DNA of 17,500 bases, taken from the NCBI GenBank assembly GCA_015478945.1, contig JABUQX010057279.1, positions 1 to 17,500 on the forward strand, in the 5' to 3' direction. The notes beneath the pieces were generated by a model that saw nothing but the letters and a program-made list of their open reading frames with translations, ran no database searches and had not been told where the DNA came from. The stretch is from Trachelipus rathkii (lineage: Eukaryota > Arthropoda > Malacostraca > Isopoda > Trachelipodidae). This document shows positions 7,779 to 15,609 of the stretch, piece after piece; position 1 is the stretch's first letter; each line of letters opens with the position of its first letter. The translations under genes and the position numbers were made by a program.

Positions 7779-7803
7779 GGGGGCGGAGCCCCCCAAGGGG
7801 GCT
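7779..7803. other. Two mutually exclusive GC hairpins
   Basis: Three blocks, gggggc (7779-7784), gccccc (7788-7793) and gggggct (7797-7803), allow either of two stems. Blocks 1 and 2 can pair with a GGA loop, or block 2 with the preceding a can pair with block 3 with a CAA loop. The middle block can use only one partner, the layout of an attenuator-like switch. The arrangement is seen directly; a function is conjecture. Confidence 0.55.
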
Positions 7804-7827
7804 CTTTGGTTCCTAAAAGGTTTTCAG

Positions 7828-7841
7828 TGATCGGCAGATCA
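7828..7841. other. Hairpin, 5-bp stem
   Basis: Stem tgatc / gatca, loop ggca. Confidence 0.45.
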
Positions 7842-8125
7842 TTTTTGATGGTTCCAATCGATTTATCGATGTTTATTACCCCTATATCGATGCTTGAATC
7901 GTCTTTCTACGTGCTCTGGTTTGGCTTTTTACATTAAAAAATATAATCGAAAGAAAATCATTACTATAATTAACATTCGATTAATCGCTGTAGTATTTGG
8001 ACACTTTGACCGCCTACACCGATTTCTCAAAAAGTATAAGAAGTATCGCTTTCAAACTTGGAATATAATCTGTTGAAGTTTTAAGCTCGATACACGCGAA
8101 ATTTCAAGTCTCTAGGATGTATATA

Positions 8126-8140
8126 GGGGGTACCTCCCCC
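8126..8140. other. Hairpin, G5/C5 stem
   Basis: Stem ggggg / ccccc around loop tacct. Confidence 0.5.
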
Positions 8141-8201
8141 CGAGAGCGAAGGTGAAATATAACGCTACGCCCTTGTTGCTGCTTCCTTTTCTGAGTAAAG
8201 A

Positions 8202-8333
8202 TTAGGCTTAACGATACCAAATCGAACAGGTGAATCACAGGCGAGTTTTGGTGACCGTAGGTCACCCCTAAGTAGGTGCTGCCCCCGTAGCGCCAAGGTC
8301 AAATTCGGCCTGAAAACCATGTTAGGCTTAACG
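8202..8333 (+). repeat. 12-base direct repeat spaced by 120
   Basis: The sequence ttaggcttaacg occurs at 8202-8213 and again at 8322-8333. The 7-mer cgctacg (8163) also recurs as its inverse cgtagcg at 8286 and 8332, so the interval has internal dyad structure. Confidence 0.6.
8250..8266. other. Hairpin, 7-bp stem, GTA loop
   Basis: Stem ggtgacc / ggtcacc, perfect, loop gta at 8257-8259. Confidence 0.65.
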
Positions 8334-8376
8334 TAGCGGACTAAAATTTGGATGTGAGGTATATGACGACGTAATC

Positions 8377-8389
8377 TCGTCGGAGACGA
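8377..8389. other. Hairpin, GGA loop
   Basis: Stem tcgtc / gacga, perfect 5 bp, loop gga. An alternative stem cgacg (8367-8371) / cgtcg (8378-8382) competes with it. Confidence 0.55.
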
Positions 8390-8405
8390 AATTTCATTCC
8401 TCTGC

Positions 8406-8422
8406 GCTCCCCGTAGGGGAGC
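8406..8422. other. Hairpin, 7-bp stem, GTA loop
   Basis: Stem gctcccc / ggggagc, perfect, with the same gta loop as the hairpin at 8250. It is followed by ttcctaaaa, as is the hairpin pair ending at 7803. Confidence 0.65.
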
Positions 8423-8530
8423 ACTGCTTCCTAAAAATTAAAATGATCGTTGAAGACTGAAACTTGGAGACAGGGAAGAGGATTCGGAGTCGGAGACGTA
8501 GTTGGAGTTGGATTCGGCTTCGGAGTCCAG

Positions 8531-8552
8531 GGACCCCCCCGGAGGGGGGTCC
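8531..8552. other. Hairpin, 9-bp GC stem, CGGA loop
   Basis: Stem ggacccccc / ggggggtcc, perfect, loop cgga. It is the strongest hairpin of the cluster. With the A-rich run after it, it looks like a bacterial-type intrinsic terminator turned around, but the context is eukaryotic. Confidence 0.65.
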
Positions 8553-8559
8553 CCTCCTG

Positions 8560-8665
8560 AAAAAAGAAGAAGAAATGCATGGAATGCAAAACAGAGGAAG
8601 AAGAGAAGAAAGGAAGAAGGAGGAAGGAAGAAGAATGAGGAAGGAGGAGTAGGAGAAGGAATCAG
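8560..8665 (+). repeat. Purine-only (GA-rich) tract
   Basis: Almost entirely A and G (aagaagaagaaa, ggaagaaggagg). It yields Arg/Glu/Lys frames that are not genes. Confidence 0.75.
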
Positions 8666-8670
8666 AGTCG

Positions 8671-8702
8671 GTACCGACACCGTGCTGGAGCCGGTGCGGT
8701 AC
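8671..8702. other. Hairpin, 11-bp stem with bulged A
   Basis: Strands gtaccg-A-caccg and cggtg-cggtac pair with one bulged A at 8677, loop 8683-8691. It marks the right edge of the GC-richer segment. Confidence 0.55.
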
Positions 8703-8929
8703 TGAGTTAATAAACATTCGTTTAATAATACAATATCATTACTGTTCACTTAACTGCTTCTGCTCTAAGATGTACATGTCGTCAATTGCATTGCATCTTG
8801 CAAAGATAACCCTTTTTTTTCTAAATGTCGAAGACTGACATTTATATTTTCGAATCTCATTTTCTTTTTATAAACGTCAACTAATATAATTTTTTTCCTA
8901 AGTTAAAAAATTATGCATTTTTACTATTT
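8703..8929. other. No gene seen; spacer
   Basis: Ordinary AT-leaning sequence between the hairpin cluster and the T-rich tract. No motif was recognised. Confidence 0.4.
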
Positions 8930-9520
8930 GTTTAATTTTTTTTTTTTTTTTTTTTTTATTTGGCGTTCATAATTTCACGCCAAAAATTTTATTAACTTAT
9001 GCTAAATTTTACTACTATACATTTTTTTATTTCTATTTTTATTTAAATTTTTATTCTTTTTTTTTTTTTTGTTTTTATCTACATTTATACTTTGTGTTTA
9101 ATTTTATTTTTATTTTATTTTATTTTTTTTATTTTTTTATTTTTTATTTTTATTTAAATTTATTTTTCTAACTTTTTTTTTTGTTTTATTTTACATTTAT
9201 ACTTTGTGTTTAATTTTTATTTTTTTATTTTTTTTTATTTAAATTTATTTTTCTAACTTTATTTTTTTTATATAAGTTTAATTTTTTTAATTTTTTAATT
9301 TTTTTTTTATTTTTTTTTAAATTTATTTTTTTAAGTTTATTTTTTATATTTAAGTTTTTTTAATTAAATTTTTTAATTTTTATTTTTTTATATAAGTTTT
9401 ATTTTACATTTATACTTTGTGTTTATTTTTTTATTTTTTTATTTCAATTTCTTTTTATTTTTAAATTTTTATTTATTTTTAAGTTTATCTATTTAAAAAA
9501 GACATTTTTAAAAAAAAAAA
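8930..9520 (+). repeat. T-rich low complexity with a recurring 20-mer
   Basis: Mostly T with scattered A. The 20-mer acatttatactttgtgttta occurs three times, at 9081-9100, 9193-9212 and 9406-9425. The spacings are 112 and 213, roughly one and two units of about 110 bases. Between copies aaatttatttttctaac also recurs. This looks like a decayed tandem repeat. Confidence 0.7.
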
Positions 9521-9631
9521 ACATTTACTTTTTATTTATTTTTTATTTGCTTTAAACTTTTGTTTTTACTACAAAATTTTATGTTTTTCATGTTTAAAAC
9601 GTAAAAATTTACGTTTTTACATACCTTAAAG

Positions 9632-9697
9632 CAGTGGTGCCCAACCTTTACTCAATCGCGAGCGAATTAAGAATTTAAAATTTTTTGGCGAGCCACA
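9632..9697 (+). repeat. hAT left terminal region
   Basis: It begins cagtggtgcccaacc, the typical start of many hAT terminal inverted repeats. Within 65 bases is ggcgagccacac, so the end holds its own small inverted motif (cgcgagcg / ggcgagcc). It lies about 215 bases beyond the transposase stop codon, the usual place for an element end. The 8 bases before it are ccttaaag, the expected duplication if this is the true end. Confidence 0.65.
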
Positions 9698-9775
9698 CAT
9701 AGGACGAAGACCTTTTTAAGAAAAAGAAATCAGCAACAATAGGCCAAAGAAAACAATATTATTACAATACTACTG

Positions 9776-9781
9776 TTTATT
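9776..9781 (-). terminator. Polyadenylation signal of hAT transposase
   Basis: AATAAA on the minus strand, about 65 bases after the transposase stop codon. The position is sensible, but the region is AT-rich, so chance is possible. Confidence 0.4.
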
Positions 9782-9845
9782 ATTACTAATAATCAATAAC
9801 AAATGAAATACAATACAGGACAAACAAAAGTCATTAATAATATAA

Positions 9846-11744
9846 TCAATGTGAAGACTGACATTGCATGTCTTCGGCCAGTTTATTGTACTCTGGTACA
9901 TAAGGTGTTACAGCAAGAGTCATGCAATCATTCAGATGTTCATTTGTTATTCTGGATCTGAACTTTGATTTTAAAAACTTCATTGTTGAAAAGCCACTTT
10001 CACAGAGGTAAGTTGATCCAAAGCAGGAGTTTAACCTTTGAAAAGTTTCCTTTAGAAGTGGATATTTTCTCTCATCCACAAGTGTCCAAAAATCAGCTTG
10101 TGATACTCTTGATTTTAATTGTAAGTCAGATTGAAAATCAATTATTTCCATTTCTAAAATACTGACATTTCTATTCAACATACTTGCAATCTTTTGCGAT
10201 ATTTCAGAAATATTAATATCGACAAATGGATTTAAAATGAATGAAACAATTGGATGAATTTTTCGAAAATCAGAAAATCTAATTTCGAAATTATTTTTAA
10301 GTTCAGCGAGATTTTCAGAATATTTATCTGATTCAATTTCCTTATATTTATGAATATAGTTCTCTAAATTTAGAAAATGGCTGAAGTTACATTCTTTAAT
10401 TTGGAATATCCACAAATTTAATTTTGACTGAAATGCATTTACACTTCCAATTAATTCAAAAAGAGTTCTTTGTTTCCCCTGAAGTTCAAGATTGAGTTTA
10501 TTAATTTTGATTGTTATATCTGTGAGAAAAGATAAATCTGACAACCAGCCATGATCATTAAGTTCTTCATAAGTTTCGTTTCTGGATTCTACAAATATTT
10601 TTATCTCTGAAAGAAGCTCCACAAATCGTTGTAGTACTTTTCCCTTACTAAGCCATCTAACTTCAGAATGTAATATTAAAGTTCCATACTCAGCATCAAG
10701 TTCATCAGTCAATATTTTGAATAATCTGCTCTGAAGTGGTCTGGCTCGAATAGAATTTACAATTTTTAGAACAACTTTCATGACATGTTCGAAACGCAAC
10801 ACTTTTGTACATAATGCCTGCTGATGAATGATGCAGTGATAATGAAAAAAATTTGGAAACTCAGCATCATTCTTACATAATGTGATGAAGCCAACACCAG
10901 AACCAATCATGGCAGGTGCTCCGTCGGTTGTTATGGAAACAAGTTTTTGAAGGGGCAAATTAATTTCTTTAATGCAGTTTTTAATAACTTGGTATATATC
11001 CTTTCCACGTGTATTTCCTTGTAGTGGCAAAACTGAAAGGATATCTTCTTTTACTGAGCAATCGTTAAAAACCATCCTTATAAAAATATTTATTTGAGCA
11101 ATATTGCAAATATCTGTTGATTCATCACATTGTAAACTTAAAAAAGTACAATTTTCTAAATCTCTTTTTCTTTGTAATTTGATATTTTCAGACATTGCTT
11201 CTATTCTACGAGTGACTGAATTTCTTGATAATTGAACTTCTTCAATAGCTGATATAATTTCCTTCCTATTTTTAAACTCTTGAAACAATGTTTCTGACGC
11301 AGCAAGCATTGATTCTTTAATTATGTTGCCGTCGTCAAAGGGTTTTTTGTGCATTGCAAGTATATGTGCAATCTTAAATGAAGCAATTGTAGCAGCTCTT
11401 GATTGAGTCACGGACTTAGTAAATATAAATTGTTGGGCAACTAATATATTTTTTAATTCTTTCACTTTAGATTTTCTTAAACTGTTGTAAATTGGATATT
11501 CGGTATCATAATTATTATGAACCGTTGTAAAATGTCGTTCAACGTTGCACTTCTTTGAAATAGCAACTGTTGAACCGCAAATCAAACAAATACATTTGTT
11601 TTTAAAATAAATAAAAAAATATTTCTCTTCCCAATCTTCTTGAAAATTGTAAGTGTATGACCGTTTTTTCTTTTTCTCTGGCTCGTATTCAGACATAATT
11701 ACCTTAAAATATAATCTAAATATAATTTTATGCATATTAATCAA
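9846..11744 (-). CDS. hAT-family transposase, intact 632-codon ORF
   Basis: This is a DNA transposase of the hAT superfamily, closest in style to the ZBED5/SCAND3/GTF2IRD2-like lineage. It cuts and pastes its element in the nucleus. An N-terminal BED-like zinc finger (Cys53, Cys56, His71, His76) follows a basic KKKKR stretch. The RNase H-like core has Asp207 in LQCDESTDI and Asp274 in ITTDGAPAM. A CxxH motif follows in HCIIHQQALC (Cys304, His307). The C-terminal dimerisation block CESGFSTMKFLKSKFRSR includes the likely catalytic Glu582. The length is normal for the family and no stop or frameshift is present, unlike every neighbour. The first Met is at 11744, but Met17 (11694-11696, MSEYEPEKKKKR) is the more natural start because the preceding 16 residues come from AT-rich leader. 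It may be recently active or domesticated; the sequence alone cannot decide. Confidence 0.9.
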   Translation of the reverse strand: MINMHKIIFRLYFKVIMSEYEPEKKKKRSYTYNFQEDWEEKYFFIYFKNKCICLICGSTVAISKKCNVERHFTTVHNNYDTEYPIYNSLRKSKVKELKNILVAQQFIFTKSVTQSRAATIASFKIAHILAMHKKPFDDGNIIKESMLAASETLFQEFKNRKEIISAIEEVQLSRNSVTRRIEAMSENIKLQRKRDLENCTFLSLQCDESTDICNIAQINIFIRMVFNDCSVKEDILSVLPLQGNTRGKDIYQVIKNCIKEINLPLQKLVSITTDGAPAMIGSGVGFITLCKNDAEFPNFFHYHCIIHQQALCTKVLRFEHVMKVVLKIVNSIRARPLQSRLFKILTDELDAEYGTLILHSEVRWLSKGKVLQRFVELLSEIKIFVESRNETYEELNDHGWLSDLSFLTDITIKINKLNLELQGKQRTLFELIGSVNAFQSKLNLWIFQIKECNFSHFLNLENYIHKYKEIESDKYSENLAELKNNFEIRFSDFRKIHPIVSFILNPFVDINISEISQKIASMLNRNVSILEMEIIDFQSDLQLKSRVSQADFWTLVDERKYPLLKETFQRLNSCFGSTYLCESGFSTMKFLKSKFRSRITNEHLNDCMTLAVTPYVPEYNKLAEDMQCQSSH

Positions 11745-12206
11745 ATAAATCTAACAAAATTTTATTTTTAAAACCATCCTTCATTCATATACAAATTCAA
11801 TTTAGCTCAATTCAAAATCTTAAACGCTTTAAAATATACTAAAAAATATTACATCTATACAATATCCACTCTAATAAATGAATAATATATAAATATAATA
11901 TTATATATATATATAATAATATAATTATATATATATATAATAATAAATTATATATAATATAAAAAATCGTTACTTTTTTATAAAATAATTTTATAAAAAC
12001 TTTTTATTTTATTTTTTCTTTATTTTTAATTGTATTTTGAATATTTTAATATTACTCATCAGTCTGGTATACGTTTTCAATCTTTGGTGTAGTGTTTGTT
12101 TTGATGTTACATATTGATGTATTTTTTTCATTTTTTGTTTGTTTTCCTTTAATAGACTGAGACTCTTGTGTGAAATTTGGTTAACGGGATTTGTGTGGAT
12201 TTTATT

Positions 12207-12215
<9 letters not shown>
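11745..12215. other. AT-rich leader/spacer, no gene
   Basis: Upstream of the hAT transposase. It includes TA-rich blocks at 11880-11965 and T-rich sequence at 11965-12050. It may hold the transposase promoter, but no box stands out from the background. Confidence 0.5.
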
Positions 12216-12299
<84 letters not shown>

Positions 12300-12300
12300 T
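12216..12300 (+). repeat. (ATT)n microsatellite
   Basis: A near-perfect trinucleotide run of about 28 units, followed by degenerate ATT sequence to about 12360. Poly-Leu, poly-Ile and poly-Tyr frames through it are artefacts. Confidence 0.95.
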
Positions 12301-12490
12301 ATTATTATTTTTTATTTTTATTATATTATTATTATATTATTTTATTATTTATTATTTTTTATTGCTGTTTTTTTTAAAAGGTGAAATTTGCAAGGTTGAA
12401 GTAACAAAGGTAAAAAGATTTTAATTGTTCCGTAAATAAGAATGTAAATAGGTGTGGGGGGGGGAAGGGTTTGGGTTAACACAGTAGCCA

Positions 12491-12735
12491 TTGCCAACCC
12501 CATCGTTAAAGACAAGAAACGGTGCCTATCTCTCAGTAAACACCAAAACAGTGCCTTTAGTCGGTAAATACAAAAAGGCGGAGCCTTCTTCCGTAAATTC
12601 AAAACTTGAGCGTACCCCCTCGGTAAATTCAAAACCAGCTCTACCACTCATTTAAACCCAAACCCAGAGCCTACCACTCGGTTAAATTCAAAACCAAATT
12701 GCCCTACCTCTAAAGCACCCAAAGGAGTGCCAACC
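12491..12735 (+). repeat. Degenerate ~30-bp minisatellite, about 8 units
   Basis: Units start with tgcc, tacc or cct near 12491, 12523, 12552, 12584, 12613, 12642, 12672 and 12705, with spacings of 29-33 bases. A typical unit is taccactcggttaaattc followed by aaaacca. The best-kept core is cggtaaattcaaaac (units at 12584, 12613 and 12672). The units are diverged, so the array is old. It is C-rich against an AT-rich background, and no coding sense was found. Confidence 0.75.
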
Positions 12736-14287
12736 CACCTTTCCTTATTTCTCAATATGAATCTATCTTTGTGTTGCTGGATTTTGTTGTACCACAGCAG
12801 AATAACATATGGGTCCCACTAAGGAGAATCCAATATAATAATATAAATATAATATAAAATATATATAAATAAAAATATATAAATAATAAATTATATATAT
12901 ATAAAAATATATTAAATAATAATAAATAGAATTACCCTCTGAAAGTAATAATTAACAATCCAATGAACCACCGGACAATATAAGCTATATATTAAATATA
13001 TATCTATATATATATAATATATAATATAATTAATATAATGAATAATATTAGTAATAATAAATATATATATGTCTCATTTAACTTGTGTTGATTAAGTAAA
13101 ATATATATTTTTGTCTAGAGGTAAACATAAATTAATAACCTTAAATTTAATATATATAATAATATATAATAAATATATATATATTACTATTTATTATAAA
13201 AATATATAATATATTAATATATATTATAGTATAAAATATATATTAATTATTATAAAATATATGATAATATTATATTAATAATAATATATTAATATTATAA
13301 ATATAATAATATATATAATAATATAATAAGATAAATATACTTATATCTATCTAGTTGTAAAATAAAAAATATGTAGCCCTTTAAGATAGATAAATAAATA
13401 ATTAAATTATAAAATATATAGAATAATAATATATATAATATATATAAATATATATATATAAGATAAGTAAATAATATATATAATATTAAGTCATGACCTC
13501 TAGAAGTATAATACCACATTAAATCCATTTCTTAATCTCAAAAACTACTATTAAACAATTAAGCTTAACCTATAAGAAGGGAAAAGGGAAAATGAACCAT
13601 TAGCGATGTGAGAGAAAAAATTCTTAGGCACAATTATAGTGGAACGGAAAATGAGATGTAAAAGAAAAGAAAAAAAAAAAAAAAAGAAAAGCAATATTTA
13701 CAATGAATAATAAAAAAAGAAAAGTCATATCATAATAGCATACGCGTAGAGTGAGAATTAAATAAGGAATACATTATATTTTTGAGTATGAGATAAAATC
13801 CTACGAGAGAGTATATAAAAAAGTTATTTGCTTAGTTAGAAAAAAATGTTATAAAAAAAAAAAGAAAAATAACTTTGAAGAAGATATATAAATATATATA
13901 TATTATATATAATATATATATAAAGTAAATTACCATTGAAGTATTAGTATATAGTAGAAATCGAATAGACAATTATTTATTAAACACGTTGTACTAAATA
14001 ACGAATATATAAATAGCTCCACATTCTATATTAAAAAATTAAATATTAATAGGTAACTTTTTATACTAATATAAAAAAAATTTGACTGAATTTATATATT
14101 ATTTATTACATATCATAATTTCTAAAAAGATAATCAGTAAAAATTTATCCCCCATAAATAAAGAATTGATAGTAAAAAAAATAAAAATATTTTTCTAATT
14201 TATTTTTAATATTTTTATATTACTTAAATGAAAGGTAAAGAAATTCTAAATGTTATTTTATTAATCCCATTTATATTAATAATAAAT
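12736..14287. other. AT-rich desert, no gene seen
   Basis: Dominated by TA/AAT low-complexity blocks (12830-12930, 12985-13070, 13140-13470, 13885-13925) and an A-rich patch with a long A run near 13665-13690. No coding motif was recognised on either strand. Confidence 0.6.
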
Positions 14288-14323
14288 TTAATTAACACGC
14301 CACCGATGGCAGTGTTAAATTTA
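14288..14323. repeat. Short inverted repeat / stem-loop
   Basis: ttaacac, gcca, loop ccga, tggc, bulged a, gtgttaa. It forms an 11-bp stem with one bulge in an AT desert and could be a cruciform or the end of a small element. Confidence 0.45.
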
Positions 14324-14344
14324 TAGTGTTTTCATTATTAGGAT

Positions 14345-14412
14345 TATATAGGGTCTCTGCATAGTGGACATAGGTCTTGATCAGTAATATTTTTATTGCA
14401 ACGACAGTGGAA
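14345..14412 (-). pseudogene. Possible RING-finger C-terminal trace
   Basis: The minus strand reads FHCRCNKNITDQDLCPLCRD followed by PI and a stop. The pattern His-x2-Cys-x9-Cys-x2-Cys, with CPLCR, matches the second half of a RING finger. It is only about 22 codons long. The frame is closed by a TAG shortly upstream, and the first zinc-binding half was not found. Chance cannot be excluded. Confidence 0.25.
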
Positions 14413-14611
14413 AACTTCAGAATTCCTCTATAATCAGAGATTTGAGTGATTGGTAAATTGTGTCGGCCCTGCGAAACGTAAATGAGGTAGCGATAGTGTG
14501 AAAGTATATGATCAGTATGAGTATATATGATTAGAGTACAAAAAATATATCCCCACCTCACCACTCTATCGGTGCCACGGTATATACGTGGTGAAGAGAT
14601 AATCGTCCTGA

Positions 14612-14665
14612 CCCCTGTGTTCGCCGCGGTGCGAACGGGGCACTCTCGAGTGGCGCGCGCGCGTG
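14612..14665. other. CpG-rich patch with hairpin
   Basis: A GC-rich island in the AT desert: ttcgccgcggtgcgaacggg, then gtggcgcgcgcgcgtgcccg. Stem gttcgc (14619-14624) / gcgaac (14631-14636) forms a perfect 6-bp hairpin. Nearby ccacg/cgtgg (14575-14591) forms another. A minus-strand core promoter is conceivable because tata-like sequence flanks it, but this is speculative. Confidence 0.4.
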
Positions 14666-14779
14666 CCCGCAGTACTATAAAAATACAAAAAAACAATAAC
14701 ATCAAAAATATATGCTAAAGCGGTGGCAATACCTTTACAAATAATCGGCTTAGTCAATAAAATAATGATTATCAGATAT

Positions 14780-15060
14780 AAAAAAGACATATGAAAATAT
14801 ATAATGATTAATAAGAAAAAATAAGAATATATTAGTATATATATAAATTATATATAAAGAAGAGATAAATAGGAGAATAATATAAATATAGAGTATGATA
14901 ATATATAGATATAAACTGAAGAAATAATATAAATAAATAATATATAATCTAAAATATAAATAATAATATATAGATAGATATATAAATAATATATATATAA
15001 AAAGATAATTATATAGTATATTGTCATAAGATATAAAGATATACGTTATTAAAAAGAGAA
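14780..15060. repeat. TA-rich low-complexity tract
   Basis: Mixed ATA, ATAA and AGATA words. The 112-codon minus-strand frame across it is Tyr/Ile/Leu/Phe only and is not a gene. Confidence 0.75.
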
Positions 15061-15124
15061 AAGAAATAAAATGTACCCAGTACTCCACCCCACCACCTAA
15101 GAAAAAATAAAGCGCAAATTTTGT

Positions 15125-15560
15125 TATGTTTTTTTTTTTATTTTATTTTTTTTTTTTTTTTAAACATTGCATAAGTAAGACTTATTTTATTTTACAAGGA
15201 TCTCACCATAAAAATGTATTATCCTGATTACCTGATTACAGCTATATGTTTAGTGTATATATTTTAGAGATAGAGGGTTGATTTTAATATTTATTTTTTT
15301 ATTTTTTTTTTATTTTATTTGAGTTTTTATTTATTTCTGATTTTTATTATTATTTAACTTTTTGTTTATTATATATTTATCTTCATTACCAATTTTGGTC
15401 AGATTATAGGATTATTAAATTATACCAGAGATTCTTTCCAAAACTAATGTGAATATTAATTTACCTTATTTATTATTATCTACCTGTAACACTATTATAT
15501 ATATGATAAAGCTATTGGTATAGTTTTGAATAAAAAAATTATAGGATTGTGTGACTTATA
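15125..15560. other. T-rich spacer, no gene seen
   Basis: T-runs at 15128-15162 and 15290-15320 resemble the T-rich tract left of the hAT element. Nothing coding was recognised. Confidence 0.45.
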
Positions 15561-15570
15561 TATATCTGAA

Positions 15571-15608
15571 TTTTGGCGAGCCGCAAAAGAAGCGTTGGCC
15601 GCCACACT
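15571..15608 (-). repeat. Possible hAT right terminal region
   Basis: The sequence ggcgagccgcaaaagaagcg, then ttggccgccacac, resembles the reverse complement of the left hAT end (gttggccgccacac here versus gttgggcaccactg expected) and shares ggcgagcc with it. Flanks do not duplicate: ccttaaag on the left, tatcacgc on the right. At 6 kb from the left end it would imply later insertions inside the element, or it belongs to a different, related hAT copy. Confidence 0.4.
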
Positions 15609-15609
15609 A

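Larger units (their letters stand above)
7740..8702. other. Hairpin-rich, GC-richer noncoding segment
   Basis: In an otherwise AT-rich window this kilobase holds at least ten short perfect or near-perfect hairpins. Several share loops of GGA or GTA. The motif ccgtag recurs three times (8255, 8285 and 8412 regions). A 12-base direct repeat is spaced by exactly 120. No convincing coding frame was found, and the open frames over 8394-8749 are low-complexity Arg/Glu or Ser artefacts. The composition and hairpin style differ from both flanks, which suggests a distinct origin: an unknown mobile element, viral DNA or organelle-derived DNA. I cannot tell which. Confidence 0.5.

Noticed and set aside
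8406..8429. Helitron 3' end (hairpin followed by CTAA)
   Set aside because: The base after CTAA is A rather than the expected T, no TC start was found, and similar hairpin-plus-word units occur several times nearby.
8394..8749. Overlapping open frames on both strands (Ser/Leu-rich minus, Arg/Glu-rich plus)
   Set aside because: They come from the purine-only tract and GC hairpins; all frames stay open because of biased composition.
12460..12486. Alternative right end of the hAT element (aagggtttgggttaacacag)
   Set aside because: The position would suit the usual element size, but the match to the left end needs several gaps and mismatches and there is no target-site duplication.
14292..14705. 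137-codon minus-strand frame
   Set aside because: No recognisable domain, mixed low-complexity composition. The only interesting motif in the area (RING-like) is in a different frame.
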